Assembly: GCA_041685075.1 (NCBI GenBank)
Contig: JAWLGN010000201.1
Location: forward strand, 1 to 10,066
Origin: JAMCRM01 sp041685075
GTDB lineage: Bacteria; Acidobacteriota; Terriglobia; Bryobacterales; Bryobacteraceae
Direction of reading: 5' to 3'
DNA: 10,066 nt
The notes under the pieces are model-generated. The model did no database searches and was not told the origin of the DNA. It worked only from the letters and a program-made list of their open reading frames with translations. The position numbers were made by a program, and so were the translations under genes. Positions 1 to 5,999 of the stretch are shown here, in pieces (position 1 is the first letter of the stretch; every line of letters starts with the position of its first letter).

Positions 1-1
1 C

Positions 2-136
2 CGCAAGTGCACCGGCGCCATGGTGGGAGCCCATCCCTTCGGCGGCTTCAACATGTCCGGCACCAATTCGAAGGCCGGCGGGCCGGATTACCTGCTGCTC
101 TACATGCAGGCCAAGGCCATCGCGCACAAGTTGTAG
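2..136 (+). CDS. pruA: 1-pyrroline-5-carboxylate dehydrogenase (L-glutamate gamma-semialdehyde dehydrogenase), C-terminal fragment
   Basis: Only the last 44 codons are in the window; the gene enters from the left edge. The peptide contains GAMVGAHPFGGFNMSGT followed by SKAGGPDYLL and ends in AKAIAHKL. This is the characteristic C-terminal signature of the P5C dehydrogenase branch of the aldehyde dehydrogenase superfamily, where the PFGGFxxSGT and KAGG segments lie near the active-site entrance and the oligomerisation region. The family oxidises glutamate-gamma-semialdehyde to glutamate with NAD+ in proline catabolism. The catalytic Cys and the NAD-binding region lie outside the window, so intactness cannot be judged. 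The stop TAG is 2 bp from the stop of the convergent aminotransferase gene, which leaves no room for an intergenic terminator. Other aldehyde dehydrogenases share part of the motif, but GxDYLLLY-type endings favour P5CDH. Confidence 0.82.
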   Translation, partial: RKCTGAMVGAHPFGGFNMSGTNSKAGGPDYLLLYMQAKAIAHKL

Positions 137-138
137 GG

Positions 139-1254
139 CTACGGCAGCGCCGCCACTACCTGGTCGATCTCCTCCGGGGCGATGTAGAAGTGCGGCGAGA
201 TCCGCACCCAGCCGGTGCGCGGCGCGGCGAGCATGCCCCGCTCCTTGAGCTGTCGCACCACCATGGCGCTCTCCACCCCGGGTTTCCGTATGCTCACGAT
301 ACCCGCGGCGGTGGCCGGGGTGCGCTCGCCCAGCAGTTCGTAGCCGCGCGCCCGCGCGCCTTCGGCCATGCGGTCGCCCAGCATTGTCACTACCGGCGCG
401 ATCTTCTCCACCCCCACCTCCAGGATGAACTCGATGGCCGCGCGCAGCCCGAAGCAGCCGATGGTGTTCAGGGTGCCGCACTCGTAGCGCCCGGCATCGG
501 GCCGCAGGGTCATGTCGCGCGAGGCGTAATCGGCGTAGTGCTTCACGTTGGTCCAGCCGAACTCGACCGGCTCGATTTGGTCCTGCACGTCGCGCCGGAT
601 GTAGAGCACGCCGCAGCCTTCCGGACCCAGCAGCCACTTGTGGCCATCCGCGGCCAGCGCGTGGATGTTGGCCTTCGAGACGTCCACTGGAAAGGCGCCC
701 AGCCCCTGGATGGCATCGACGATGAACAGGCAGCCGCGCCGGCGGCAGATTTCTCCCACCGCCTCGAGATTCGCGCGCCGCCCGCTCAGAAATTGCACAA
801 AGCTGATGGAGAGGAGGCGTGCGCCGCGGCAGGCTTCGTCGATGCGGTCCAGCGGATCCTCCACCGAGAGCCACTCCACCCGCACGCCGCGTGCCTCCAG
901 GCGCTTCCAGGGGAAGTAGTTGGCCGGAAATTCCTCCTCGAAGGCCACCACCTTATCGCCGGAGCGCCAGTCGATTCCCGTGGCGATAGCGGCCAGGCCC
1001 TCGGAGGTGTTCTTGACGATGGCGATCTCCTCCGGCTGCGCGTTGATGAGGCGGGCAGCGGCCCGGCGCACGCCGTCGTAGGCCGCCAGCCACTCGCCGT
1101 AGTGCAGGCTGCCGTATTCCAGCGCATCGTCGGCCAGGCGCTTCATGGCTTCGGCGGCGCGGCGGCACAGCGGCGCCACCCCGGCATGGTTCAGGTAGAT
1201 GAGGCGCTCCCGCACGGGGAACTCGCCGCGGTAGCGCTCGAGCAAATCGGGCAT
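139..1254 (-). CDS. class V PLP-dependent aminotransferase (cysteine desulfurase/isopenicillin epimerase-like)
   Basis: A 371-residue fold-type I PLP enzyme. Visible motifs, numbered from the GTG codon just before the chosen ATG: YLNHAGVAPL near residue 21, the cofactor-pocket segment VKNTSEGL (81-88), VDAIQGLGAFPVD with the pyridine-binding Asp at about 181, and ADGHKWLLGPEG with the Schiff-base Lys at about 207. The end has GWVRISPHFY with the substrate-carboxylate Arg at about 352. Length is normal for class V. Nothing shows the catalytic loop Cys expected of a true cysteine desulfurase, and there are no isc/suf neighbours, so the substrate cannot be named. The start is ambiguous: GTG (1257) and ATG (1254) are adjacent; I chose ATG. 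The hexamer TATAGT lies at 1262-1267 on this strand, so the transcript could be almost leaderless. The gene is divergent from the triple-RidA gene and convergent with the dehydrogenase. Confidence 0.88.
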   Translation of the reverse strand: MPDLLERYRGEFPVRERLIYLNHAGVAPLCRRAAEAMKRLADDALEYGSLHYGEWLAAYDGVRRAAARLINAQPEEIAIVKNTSEGLAAIATGIDWRSGDKVVAFEEEFPANYFPWKRLEARGVRVEWLSVEDPLDRIDEACRGARLLSISFVQFLSGRRANLEAVGEICRRRGCLFIVDAIQGLGAFPVDVSKANIHALAADGHKWLLGPEGCGVLYIRRDVQDQIEPVEFGWTNVKHYADYASRDMTLRPDAGRYECGTLNTIGCFGLRAAIEFILEVGVEKIAPVVTMLGDRMAEGARARGYELLGERTPATAAGIVSIRKPGVESAMVVRQLKERGMLAAPRTGWVRISPHFYIAPEEIDQVVAALP

Positions 1255-1301
1255 CACTTCGACTATACGGCAAGCCCGGGCTGCGCTACATTGTCCAGAG
1301 T

Positions 1302-2483
1302 ATGAAAGCCCTTGTCGCGACGCTCGCCCTTGCCCTCGCCACCGTGGCTGCGGCCGCGGAGCGCACCGCTATCGTCCCGCCCGGCGTCAAGCCCGTGGGA
1401 CCCTACACCCCCGGCATCCTGACCGGGGATCTCCTCTACGTCTCCGGCCAGGGTGTTCGCACGGCGGACGGCGCCGTGCCCCCCACCTTTACCGCGCAGG
1501 CGCGCCAGTGCCTGGAAAACGTCAAGACCGTGGTGGACGCCGCCGGCCTCACCATGGAGCACGTGGTCTACATCCAGGCCTACTTCGAGGACATCGGCCG
1601 GGTTGAGGAGTTCGAGCCGGTCTTCGCCTCCTATTTTGGGAAGAACCCGCCGGCGCGCGCCTTGCTGGGGGTCCACCGGATGCCGGGCACCACCTTTGAA
1701 GTCAACGCCGTGGCGGTGCGGAACCTGGCCGACAAGCGGCCTGTCAAGGGCGGGGTGCTGGCCGCGGGCCGCCTGTTTATCTCGGGCGTCTACGGCCGCG
1801 ACCCCGCCACAGGCCGGGTGCCCGAAGATCCCGCCGCGCAGGTGGACCTGGCGCTCGACCAGCTTGGCACGGTGCTAACCGCCGCCGGCCTGGACTTCCG
1901 CCACGTGGTCTTCGTGAATCCCTACCTCACCGATGCGATGCCCATGCAGGCCATGAACCGGGCCTACGCCAAGCGTTTCGAGTTCGGCAACACGCCCGCG
2001 CGCGCCACCATCCAGGTAGCTTCGCTGCCCTACGGTGCGCACATCGAGTTCACCGGCGTGGCGGTAACGGACCTCGCCCGCCGCCGCGCCGTGCGCCCCA
2101 TCAACATGCCCGCCAGCTTCACCGCCAGCCCGTGCGTGTGGGCGGGCGATACGCTCTACTGCTCCGCCAAGGCGGGCTTCATTCCCGGGCCGAACGGCGG
2201 CATCTGGGCCGCGGATGTCGAAAACCAGGTGCGCCAGACCATGCGCAATCTCCTCGACGGCCTGGAATACGCGGGCCTGGATTTTTCCAACGTGGTGGCC
2301 ACCAACGTCTATCTCGATAACATGGACGAGTTCGCCAAGATGAACGCGGTCTACGGCAGCTACTTCGGCAAGATTCCGCCCACCCGCACCACCATCTCGC
2401 CCAAGCCGCCCGTGGAGCGCAAGCCGGACGGGCGCGGCCGCTCGCCCAAGCTGGAGGAGATCTCGCTCATCGCGGTGAAGTGA
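1302..2483 (+). CDS. secreted protein with three tandem RidA (YjgF/YER057c/UK114) domains
   Basis: 393 residues. Residues 1-19 are a hydrophobic Ala/Leu-rich signal peptide ending AAAAE. Three RidA-like units follow, at roughly 23-140, 145-258 and 265-393. Each has the family pattern of a xLxxSGQ-like strand (VSGQG 47-51, ISGVYG 160-165, YCSAKAG 286-292), a helix ending AGLDFxxV, and a closing PxR strand. RidA proteins normally are about 130-residue trimers that hydrolyse reactive enamine/imine intermediates, using an Arg in the VxRLP segment and a nearby Glu. Domain 1 keeps both (R126 in VHRMP, E133). Domain 2 has Ser at the Arg position (S241) but keeps Glu (E249). Domain 3 has a proline-rich replacement around 365-372. 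So at most one active pocket is expected per chain, and the fused chain could form a pseudo-trimer (inference). Export to the periplasm is unusual for RidA. No strong Shine-Dalgarno sequence is seen. Confidence 0.88.
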   Translation: MKALVATLALALATVAAAAERTAIVPPGVKPVGPYTPGILTGDLLYVSGQGVRTADGAVPPTFTAQARQCLENVKTVVDAAGLTMEHVVYIQAYFEDIGRVEEFEPVFASYFGKNPPARALLGVHRMPGTTFEVNAVAVRNLADKRPVKGGVLAAGRLFISGVYGRDPATGRVPEDPAAQVDLALDQLGTVLTAAGLDFRHVVFVNPYLTDAMPMQAMNRAYAKRFEFGNTPARATIQVASLPYGAHIEFTGVAVTDLARRRAVRPINMPASFTASPCVWAGDTLYCSAKAGFIPGPNGGIWAADVENQVRQTMRNLLDGLEYAGLDFSNVVATNVYLDNMDEFAKMNAVYGSYFGKIPPTRTTISPKPPVERKPDGRGRSPKLEEISLIAVK

Positions 2484-2511
2484 GGGACGTGCGCTTTGCC
2501 GGCCCGCTGGC

Positions 2512-3225
2512 TTACTGGCCCGACAGCGCCAGCACGCGCTCGGCATGGAGCGCGCCCGCGGGCGTCTCCTCGTGCTTGAACATGAGATAGACGTCGCGCC
2601 CTTCCGCCATCAGGCGCCGCGCGCGTGCCGCGATGGCCTCCACGTCTTCGGCCGTGTAATCGGGCTTGCGGAGCCTGTAATACGTCCAGTCCGCGGTGAT
2701 GACGTCCGGCACTTCCAGCTTTTCCGACTCCGCCACGCACAGGGCGGCCCCCTTGGCTTCCAGCAGGCGGTAGACCTCGTCCGTCAGCCAGGAGGTGTGG
2801 CGGAACTCGAAGGCGTAGCGCAGATCGGGCGGCAGGATGTCCAGAAACGCGGCCAGCAGATCCGTATCGCAGCGCATCTGCGGCGGCAACTGAAAAAGGA
2901 TAGGACCCAGGCGGCGGGCCGAGCGCAGCGGATCGATCATCCGGAGGAAGACTTCGGTGGCTTCGCCGGCGTTGCGCAGCCGCATGATGTGGGTGATGCG
3001 CATGGGCGCCTTGAGCGCGAAGACGAAACCCGCGGGCGTGGCCTCCACCCAGGATGCCAGGGTCGAGGCCGCCGGCATGCGCCGGAAGGTGTAGTTGATT
3101 TCGACCGCGTTCAGCCGTCCCGCGTAGTAGCGCAGAAAGCCCTTCGCCGGGACGCCGGCGGGGTAAAACTCCGGCTTCCAGTTCGGGTAGGCGAAGCCCG
3201 ATGTCCCGGCGAACAGCCGCGCCAT
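2512..3225 (-). CDS. DUF72 (YecE-like) family protein
   Basis: 237 residues, the usual size for DUF72, a TIM-barrel-like family of unknown biochemical function. Motifs numbered from the chosen ATG: GTSGFAYPNWKPEFYP (7-22), VEINYTFRRMP (41-51), the FQLPPQ strand (111-116), AFEFRHTSW (138-146) and MFKHEETPAGA (215-225), all hallmarks of the family. An in-frame upstream extension to 3306 would overlap recA and adds only Arg-rich sequence, so I chose the ATG at 3225. That ATG is preceded by GAGGA (3230-3234) with a 4-nt spacer, and this site overlaps the recA stop codon (3233-3235). This arrangement implies co-transcription and probable translational coupling with recA. The function stays unknown; location beside recA is suggestive of a DNA-repair link but is not evidence for one. 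Confidence 0.9.
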   Translation of the reverse strand: MARLFAGTSGFAYPNWKPEFYPAGVPAKGFLRYYAGRLNAVEINYTFRRMPAASTLASWVEATPAGFVFALKAPMRITHIMRLRNAGEATEVFLRMIDPLRSARRLGPILFQLPPQMRCDTDLLAAFLDILPPDLRYAFEFRHTSWLTDEVYRLLEAKGAALCVAESEKLEVPDVITADWTYYRLRKPDYTAEDVEAIAARARRLMAEGRDVYLMFKHEETPAGALHAERVLALSGQ

Positions 3226-3229
3226 AACG

Positions 3230-3235
3230 TCCTCA
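3230..3235 (-). promoter_or_regulatory. Shine-Dalgarno site of the DUF72 gene overlapping the recA stop
   Basis: Read on the minus strand, TGAGGA contains the recA TGA stop and the GAGG ribosome-binding core for the DUF72 ATG at 3225, spaced about 5 nt. The site decides the start choice (3225 rather than 3306) and indicates that recA and the DUF72 gene are read from one transcript. Confidence 0.7.
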
Positions 3236-4303
3236 GCGCCGCGCCGGTGCGGGGCGCGCCGCCGCGGTCTCCGCCTTGCCGTTCGGCTCTGCCACAGGCG
3301 CCTCATCGTCCGCCAGCCCGAGCCGCCTGCGCAGTTCGGTTTCGATGGTCTGCCGGACGTCCTGGTTATCGCGCAGGAACTGGCGCACGTTCTCGCGCCC
3401 CTGCCCGATGCGCTCGCTCTTATAGCTGAACCAGGAGCCGCTCTTCTCGACGATGTTGTGCGCCACCCCCATATCCAGCAGATCGCCTTCCTTGGAGACG
3501 CCCTCGCCGTAAATCAGGTCGAACTCGGCTTCGCGGAACGGCGAGGCCACCTTGTTCTTCACCACCTTCACGCGGGTGCGGTTGCCGATCACGCGGTCGC
3601 CGTCCTTGATGGCCGCGATGCGCCGGATGTCCAGCCGCACCGAGGAGTAGAACTTCAGCGCCCGGCCGCCGGTGGTGGTTTCCGGGTTGCCGAACATGAC
3701 CCCGATCTTCTCGCGGATCTGGTTGATGAAGATCAGGCAGGTCTTGGACTTGGAGACCATGCCGGTGAGCTTGCGCAGCGCCTGGGACATCAGCCGCGCC
3801 TGCACGCCCATGTGGGAGTCGCCCATTTCGCCGTCCAACTCCGCCTTGGGCACCAGCGCCGCCACCGAGTCCACCACCAGCACGTCGATCGATCCGGAGC
3901 CGATCAGCGCGCCGGTGATCTCCAGCGCCTGCTCGCCGTAATCCGGCTGGGAGACCAGCAGGTTGTCCACGTCCACCCCGAGCTTGCGGGCGTAGACGGG
4001 ATCCAGGGCGTGCTCCACGTCGATGAACGCCGCCATGCCGCCGCGCTTCTGGGCCTCCGCAATGGCCTGCAGCGCGATGGTGGTTTTGCCGGAGGATTCC
4101 GGTCCGTAGATTTCGTTGATCCGTCCGCGCGGGAAGCCCCCCACGCCCAGCGCCGCGTCGAGCGAAATCGACCCGGTGGGGATCACCGATACCGGTACGA
4201 CGGCGTCCTTCGACCCCAGCCGCACGATGGACCCCTTGCCGAACTGCTTCTCGATCTGGCTCAGGGTCAGGTCCAAAGCGCGCGTGCGCTCTTTTTCGTC
4301 CAT
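3233..4303 (-). CDS. recA: recombinase RecA
   Basis: 356 residues, standard RecA length. RecA polymerises on ssDNA, catalyses homologous strand exchange using ATP, and stimulates LexA self-cleavage in the SOS response. Motifs: N-terminal helix with LSQIEKQFGKGSIVRLG (14-30), Walker A GPESSGKT (67-74), catalytic Glu in FIDVEHALDP (93-102), Walker B VLVVDS (141-146), DNA-binding loop L1 around EMGDSHMG (159-166), and L2 after FINQIREKIGVMFGNPETTTGG (192-213). The C-terminal tail is Ala/Pro/Glu-rich as in many GC-rich bacteria. I chose the ATG at 4303, which matches the MDEKxxxALDLTLSQIEKQFG start; a longer frame back to 4456 has no RecA similarity and overlaps the divergent gene. A GGGAG sequence lies about 11 nt upstream. 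The downstream DUF72 gene is coupled to it. Confidence 0.98.
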   Translation of the reverse strand: MDEKERTRALDLTLSQIEKQFGKGSIVRLGSKDAVVPVSVIPTGSISLDAALGVGGFPRGRINEIYGPESSGKTTIALQAIAEAQKRGGMAAFIDVEHALDPVYARKLGVDVDNLLVSQPDYGEQALEITGALIGSGSIDVLVVDSVAALVPKAELDGEMGDSHMGVQARLMSQALRKLTGMVSKSKTCLIFINQIREKIGVMFGNPETTTGGRALKFYSSVRLDIRRIAAIKDGDRVIGNRTRVKVVKNKVASPFREAEFDLIYGEGVSKEGDLLDMGVAHNIVEKSGSWFSYKSERIGQGRENVRQFLRDNQDVRQTIETELRRRLGLADDEAPVAEPNGKAETAAARPAPARR

Positions 4304-4332
4304 AACGAAGCTGTCTCCCAGGATGAATTTCA

Positions 4333-4341
4333 ATTGTACCA
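4333..4341 (-). promoter_or_regulatory. putative extended -10 promoter of recA
   Basis: Read on the minus strand, the sequence is TGGTACAAT, an extended -10 (TGn) joined to TACAAT, a one-mismatch version of TATAAT. It would place the transcript start near 4326, about 22 nt before the recA ATG. No recognisable -35 hexamer lies 17 bp upstream; that position is occupied by the GC-rich palindrome. An extended -10 can work without a good -35. No canonical LexA box of the CTGT-N8-ACAG or GAAC-N4-GTTC type was found here. Confidence 0.5.
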
Positions 4342-4346
4342 GCGGC

Positions 4347-4360
4347 GCCGGCGCGCCGGC
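4347..4360. promoter_or_regulatory. perfect 14-bp palindrome between divergent -10 elements
   Basis: GCCGGCGCGCCGGC is its own reverse complement. It lies between the minus-strand -10 (4333-4338) and the plus-strand -10 (4364-4369), where both -35 elements should be. It could be an operator for a dimeric regulator acting on both promoters. In such GC-rich DNA, short palindromes also arise by chance, so the call is tentative. Confidence 0.3.
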
Positions 4361-4363
4361 CTG

Positions 4364-4369
4364 TATAAT
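4364..4369 (+). promoter_or_regulatory. putative -10 promoter element of the glycine-rich exported protein gene
   Basis: An exact TATAAT in otherwise very GC-rich DNA. It predicts a transcript start near 4376 and a leader of about 14 nt before the ATG at 4390. A good Shine-Dalgarno sequence, AGGAG at 4378-4382, sits 7 nt before that ATG. The -35 position holds no TTGACA-like hexamer. Confidence 0.5.
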
Positions 4370-4389
4370 CTGGAAACAGGAGACGGCCC

Positions 4390-5052
4390 ATGGCTCGCTA
4401 TCTTGCATTGACGGTGGCGCTGGCCCTGTTGCCTGCGGCGGCCCAAAAGCCTCCACCCGCGGGGCGCGGCGAGACCGAGACCGTGGAACTCACCGCCACC
4501 CTGTTCCACAACCGGGAAGCCCTCCGGGAGCTGCTCGGAACGGACCTCGACGGGCACTACATCGTGGTGCGAGCCCAGGTCCGTTCGCGCTTCGGCCGGG
4601 AGATCGAGGTGCTGCGCGACGATTTCGTGCTGCGTACCGATAAGGACGGCGAACGCTCCACGCCCTTCGCCGCCAGCCAGGTGGCCGGGCGCGGCGCGCT
4701 GGTGATCTCGCACTCAAGCCGCGGTGGCGGTGGCGGCATCATGGGGGAGAGCGGCGGGCCCATCTGGGGCGGCGCCCCCGGCAGCACCGACCGCCCCCAG
4801 CGCATCGGCGGCAACCAGGGAACCATCGGCGGCGGCCTGGGCGGCGGCGAATCCAAGGGCACCTTCGAGCGCGGCACGAAGGACGATGTGCCGCCGCTCG
4901 AGAAGCTTCTGGACGAGAAGATCCTCCCCGAGGGCAAGACGGAGAAATCCTTCTCCGGCCTGCTGTACTTCCCCCTCGGCAAGCAGAAGGTGAAGGACCT
5001 GGAGCTGATCTACACTGCCCACGACGGCAAGATCTCGCTGCGGTTCCGCTAG
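4390..5052 (+). CDS. exported glycine-rich hypothetical protein
   Basis: 220 residues of unknown function. Residues 1-18 form a short hydrophobic signal peptide ending PAAAQ, so the protein is probably exported. Residues 30-110 look like a beta-rich domain (TVELTATLFHNRE, HYIVVRAQVRSRFGREIEVL, DDFVLRTDKDGE), with a pattern resembling small immunoglobulin-like, DUF4352-type secreted domains, though I cannot assign a family. Residues 111-153 are a flexible Gly-rich stretch, followed by a conserved-looking end with SFSGLLYFPLGKQKVKDLELIY (187-208) and HDGKISLRFR at the C-terminus. The start is supported by AGGAG 7 nt upstream and a nearby TATAAT. It is divergent from recA and 22 bp before the TupA-like gene, so those two may be co-transcribed. 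A role is not predictable. Confidence 0.8.
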   Translation: MARYLALTVALALLPAAAQKPPPAGRGETETVELTATLFHNREALRELLGTDLDGHYIVVRAQVRSRFGREIEVLRDDFVLRTDKDGERSTPFAASQVAGRGALVISHSSRGGGGGIMGESGGPIWGGAPGSTDRPQRIGGNQGTIGGGLGGGESKGTFERGTKDDVPPLEKLLDEKILPEGKTEKSFSGLLYFPLGKQKVKDLELIYTAHDGKISLRFR

Positions 5053-5074
5053 GGCGGGCCGCCGTGCAACGCAC

Positions 5075-5929
5075 ATGAACCGACGCGAATTCCTGCTCGC
5101 CGCAGCCGCCGCGAGCCTGCCGGGAGCCGCCGGCAAGAGCCGCGAGATCCGCGCGGCGGTGATCGGCGGCATGACCATGACCCGCCTCTGGCAGGAGATC
5201 GTGCTGCGATTCGAGGTCCACACCGGTCGAACCGTCCGGACCGTGATCACCGGGCAGCGGCCGGCGCTGGCCGAGGCCATGCGGGCCGGGAAGGTGGATC
5301 TGCTCACCATGCACTCCGGCGACATCACCACCGACCTGGTGGCCGACGGCTACGGCCGCAACCTGCGGCCCTGGGCGCGCAACGAGCTGGTGATTGCCGG
5401 GCCGAAGGAGGATCCGGCCGGTATCCGCGGTGTGGCGAGCGGCGCCGAGGCGCTCCGGCGGATTGCCGCGGCGCGGGCCGGGTTCATCGATTTTCACGGC
5501 ATCGGCTCCCGCGAGATGGCCCACAAGCTGTGGCGCATGGCCGGGGTGACCCCGGCCGGCTCGTGGCTGCTCCAGGACGCTTCGGGAAGCAACCACGGGG
5601 TACTGGAGTTCGCCGCCCGCCGGCGGGCTTACGTCATCGTGGGCCACATCCCGATGCTGTTCGGCAAGCTCCGGGGCGACGGCGTGGAGGTGCTGGTGAG
5701 CGGCGACCCGGAGATGCGCCGGCCCTACGTGGTGATGGAGGCCAACCCCGAGCGTTTCCCGGAGGCCCACGCCGCCGGCGCCCGGGAGCTGGCCGATTTT
5801 CTGCTCTCCTCCGCTGTCCAGTGCTTCCTCGCCGCGTCCCCGGAGAACCGCCGCGGCGGCGCGCTCCTGTTCCATCCGGTGGCGGCGCGCGGCTGCGGGC
5901 CGGCCTGCGACTGTCCGCGCGCTTCTTGA
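5075..5929 (+). CDS. Tat-exported TupA-like periplasmic substrate-binding protein
   Basis: 284 residues. The N-terminus NRREFLL followed by an Ala-rich stretch and PGAAG is a twin-arginine signal (about 1-20). The mature part resembles the tungstate/molybdate-type solute-binding fold (TupA, PBP-like): the VHTGRTVRTVITGQRPALAEAM segment (48-69), DLLTMHSGDITTDLVADGYG (75-94), NELVIAGPKEDPAGI (103-117), then SREMAHKLWRMAGV (145-158) and the second-lobe segment GVLEFAARRRAYVIV (175-189). TupA-family proteins bind tungstate or molybdate for an ABC importer, but here no permease or ATPase gene follows, so the ligand is unproven and the protein may be an orphan receptor. The C-terminus ends with CGPACDC (274-280), a metal-site-like CxxxCxC cluster not usual for TupA. 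The Shine-Dalgarno sequence is weak. The next gene, after 63 bp, is cas10. Confidence 0.78.
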   Translation: MNRREFLLAAAAASLPGAAGKSREIRAAVIGGMTMTRLWQEIVLRFEVHTGRTVRTVITGQRPALAEAMRAGKVDLLTMHSGDITTDLVADGYGRNLRPWARNELVIAGPKEDPAGIRGVASGAEALRRIAAARAGFIDFHGIGSREMAHKLWRMAGVTPAGSWLLQDASGSNHGVLEFAARRRAYVIVGHIPMLFGKLRGDGVEVLVSGDPEMRRPYVVMEANPERFPEAHAAGARELADFLLSSAVQCFLAASPENRRGGALLFHPVAARGCGPACDCPRAS

Positions 5930-5965
5930 CACCTTGTGGTAAAGTGGGGGGTTCTCAAGGGTCTT

Positions 5966-5999
5966 ATTTTTCTTGATGTCCGATTTTTCTTGATGTCCG
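5966..5999 (+). repeat. perfect 17-bp tandem duplication over the cas10 start
   Basis: The unit ATTTTTCTTGATGTCCG occurs twice, head to tail, at 5966-5982 and 5983-5999, with no mismatch. Each copy carries an ATG. Because 17 is not a multiple of three, the first ATG (5976) is out of frame with the second (5993), which begins cas10. The block is T-rich, in contrast to its GC-rich surroundings. Confidence 0.95.
5976..5993 (+). CDS. five-codon upstream ORF overlapping the cas10 start
   Basis: The first copy of the 17-bp repeat supplies an ATG that reads Met-Ser-Asp-Phe-Ser then TGA at 5991-5993. That stop overlaps the cas10 ATG (5993-5995) as TGATG, the classic layout for termination-reinitiation coupling. 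The only purine-rich ribosome-binding candidate, AAGGG at 5957-5961, is 14 nt from this ATG but 31 nt from the cas10 ATG, so ribosomes may load here and restart at cas10. It could equally be untranslated; the assignment rests on layout only. Confidence 0.4.
   Translation: MSDFS

Noticed and set aside
7..1305. 432-codon plus-strand open frame over the aminotransferase
   Set aside because: It is His/Arg/Ala-rich without domains and opposite a clear PLP enzyme, so it is a shadow.
2484..2511. Possible terminator hairpin between the convergent triple-RidA and DUF72 genes
   Set aside because: Only a weak, short GC stem can be drawn and there is no T-run on either strand.
4361..4379. CTGT ... ACAG pair near recA that resembles an SOS box
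   Set aside because: The spacer is 11 nt, not the 8 nt of the Enterobacteria-type LexA box, and the half-sites overlap the -10 of the plus-strand gene; chance is likely.
3458..4411. 317-codon plus-strand open frame over recA
   Set aside because: It is antisense to an unmistakable RecA and has no recognisable motif.
5926..5931. Perfect TTGACA as a -35 for cas10
   Set aside because: It overlaps the stop of the binding-protein gene, and there is no -10-like hexamer 15-19 bp downstream (this is a G-rich stretch), so a promoter is not supported.
5936..5992. Longer cas10 start at GTG 5936
   Set aside because: The extra 19 residues have no similarity to Cas10, and the ATG at 5993 sits at the start of the Palm1 strand; kept as an alternative only.
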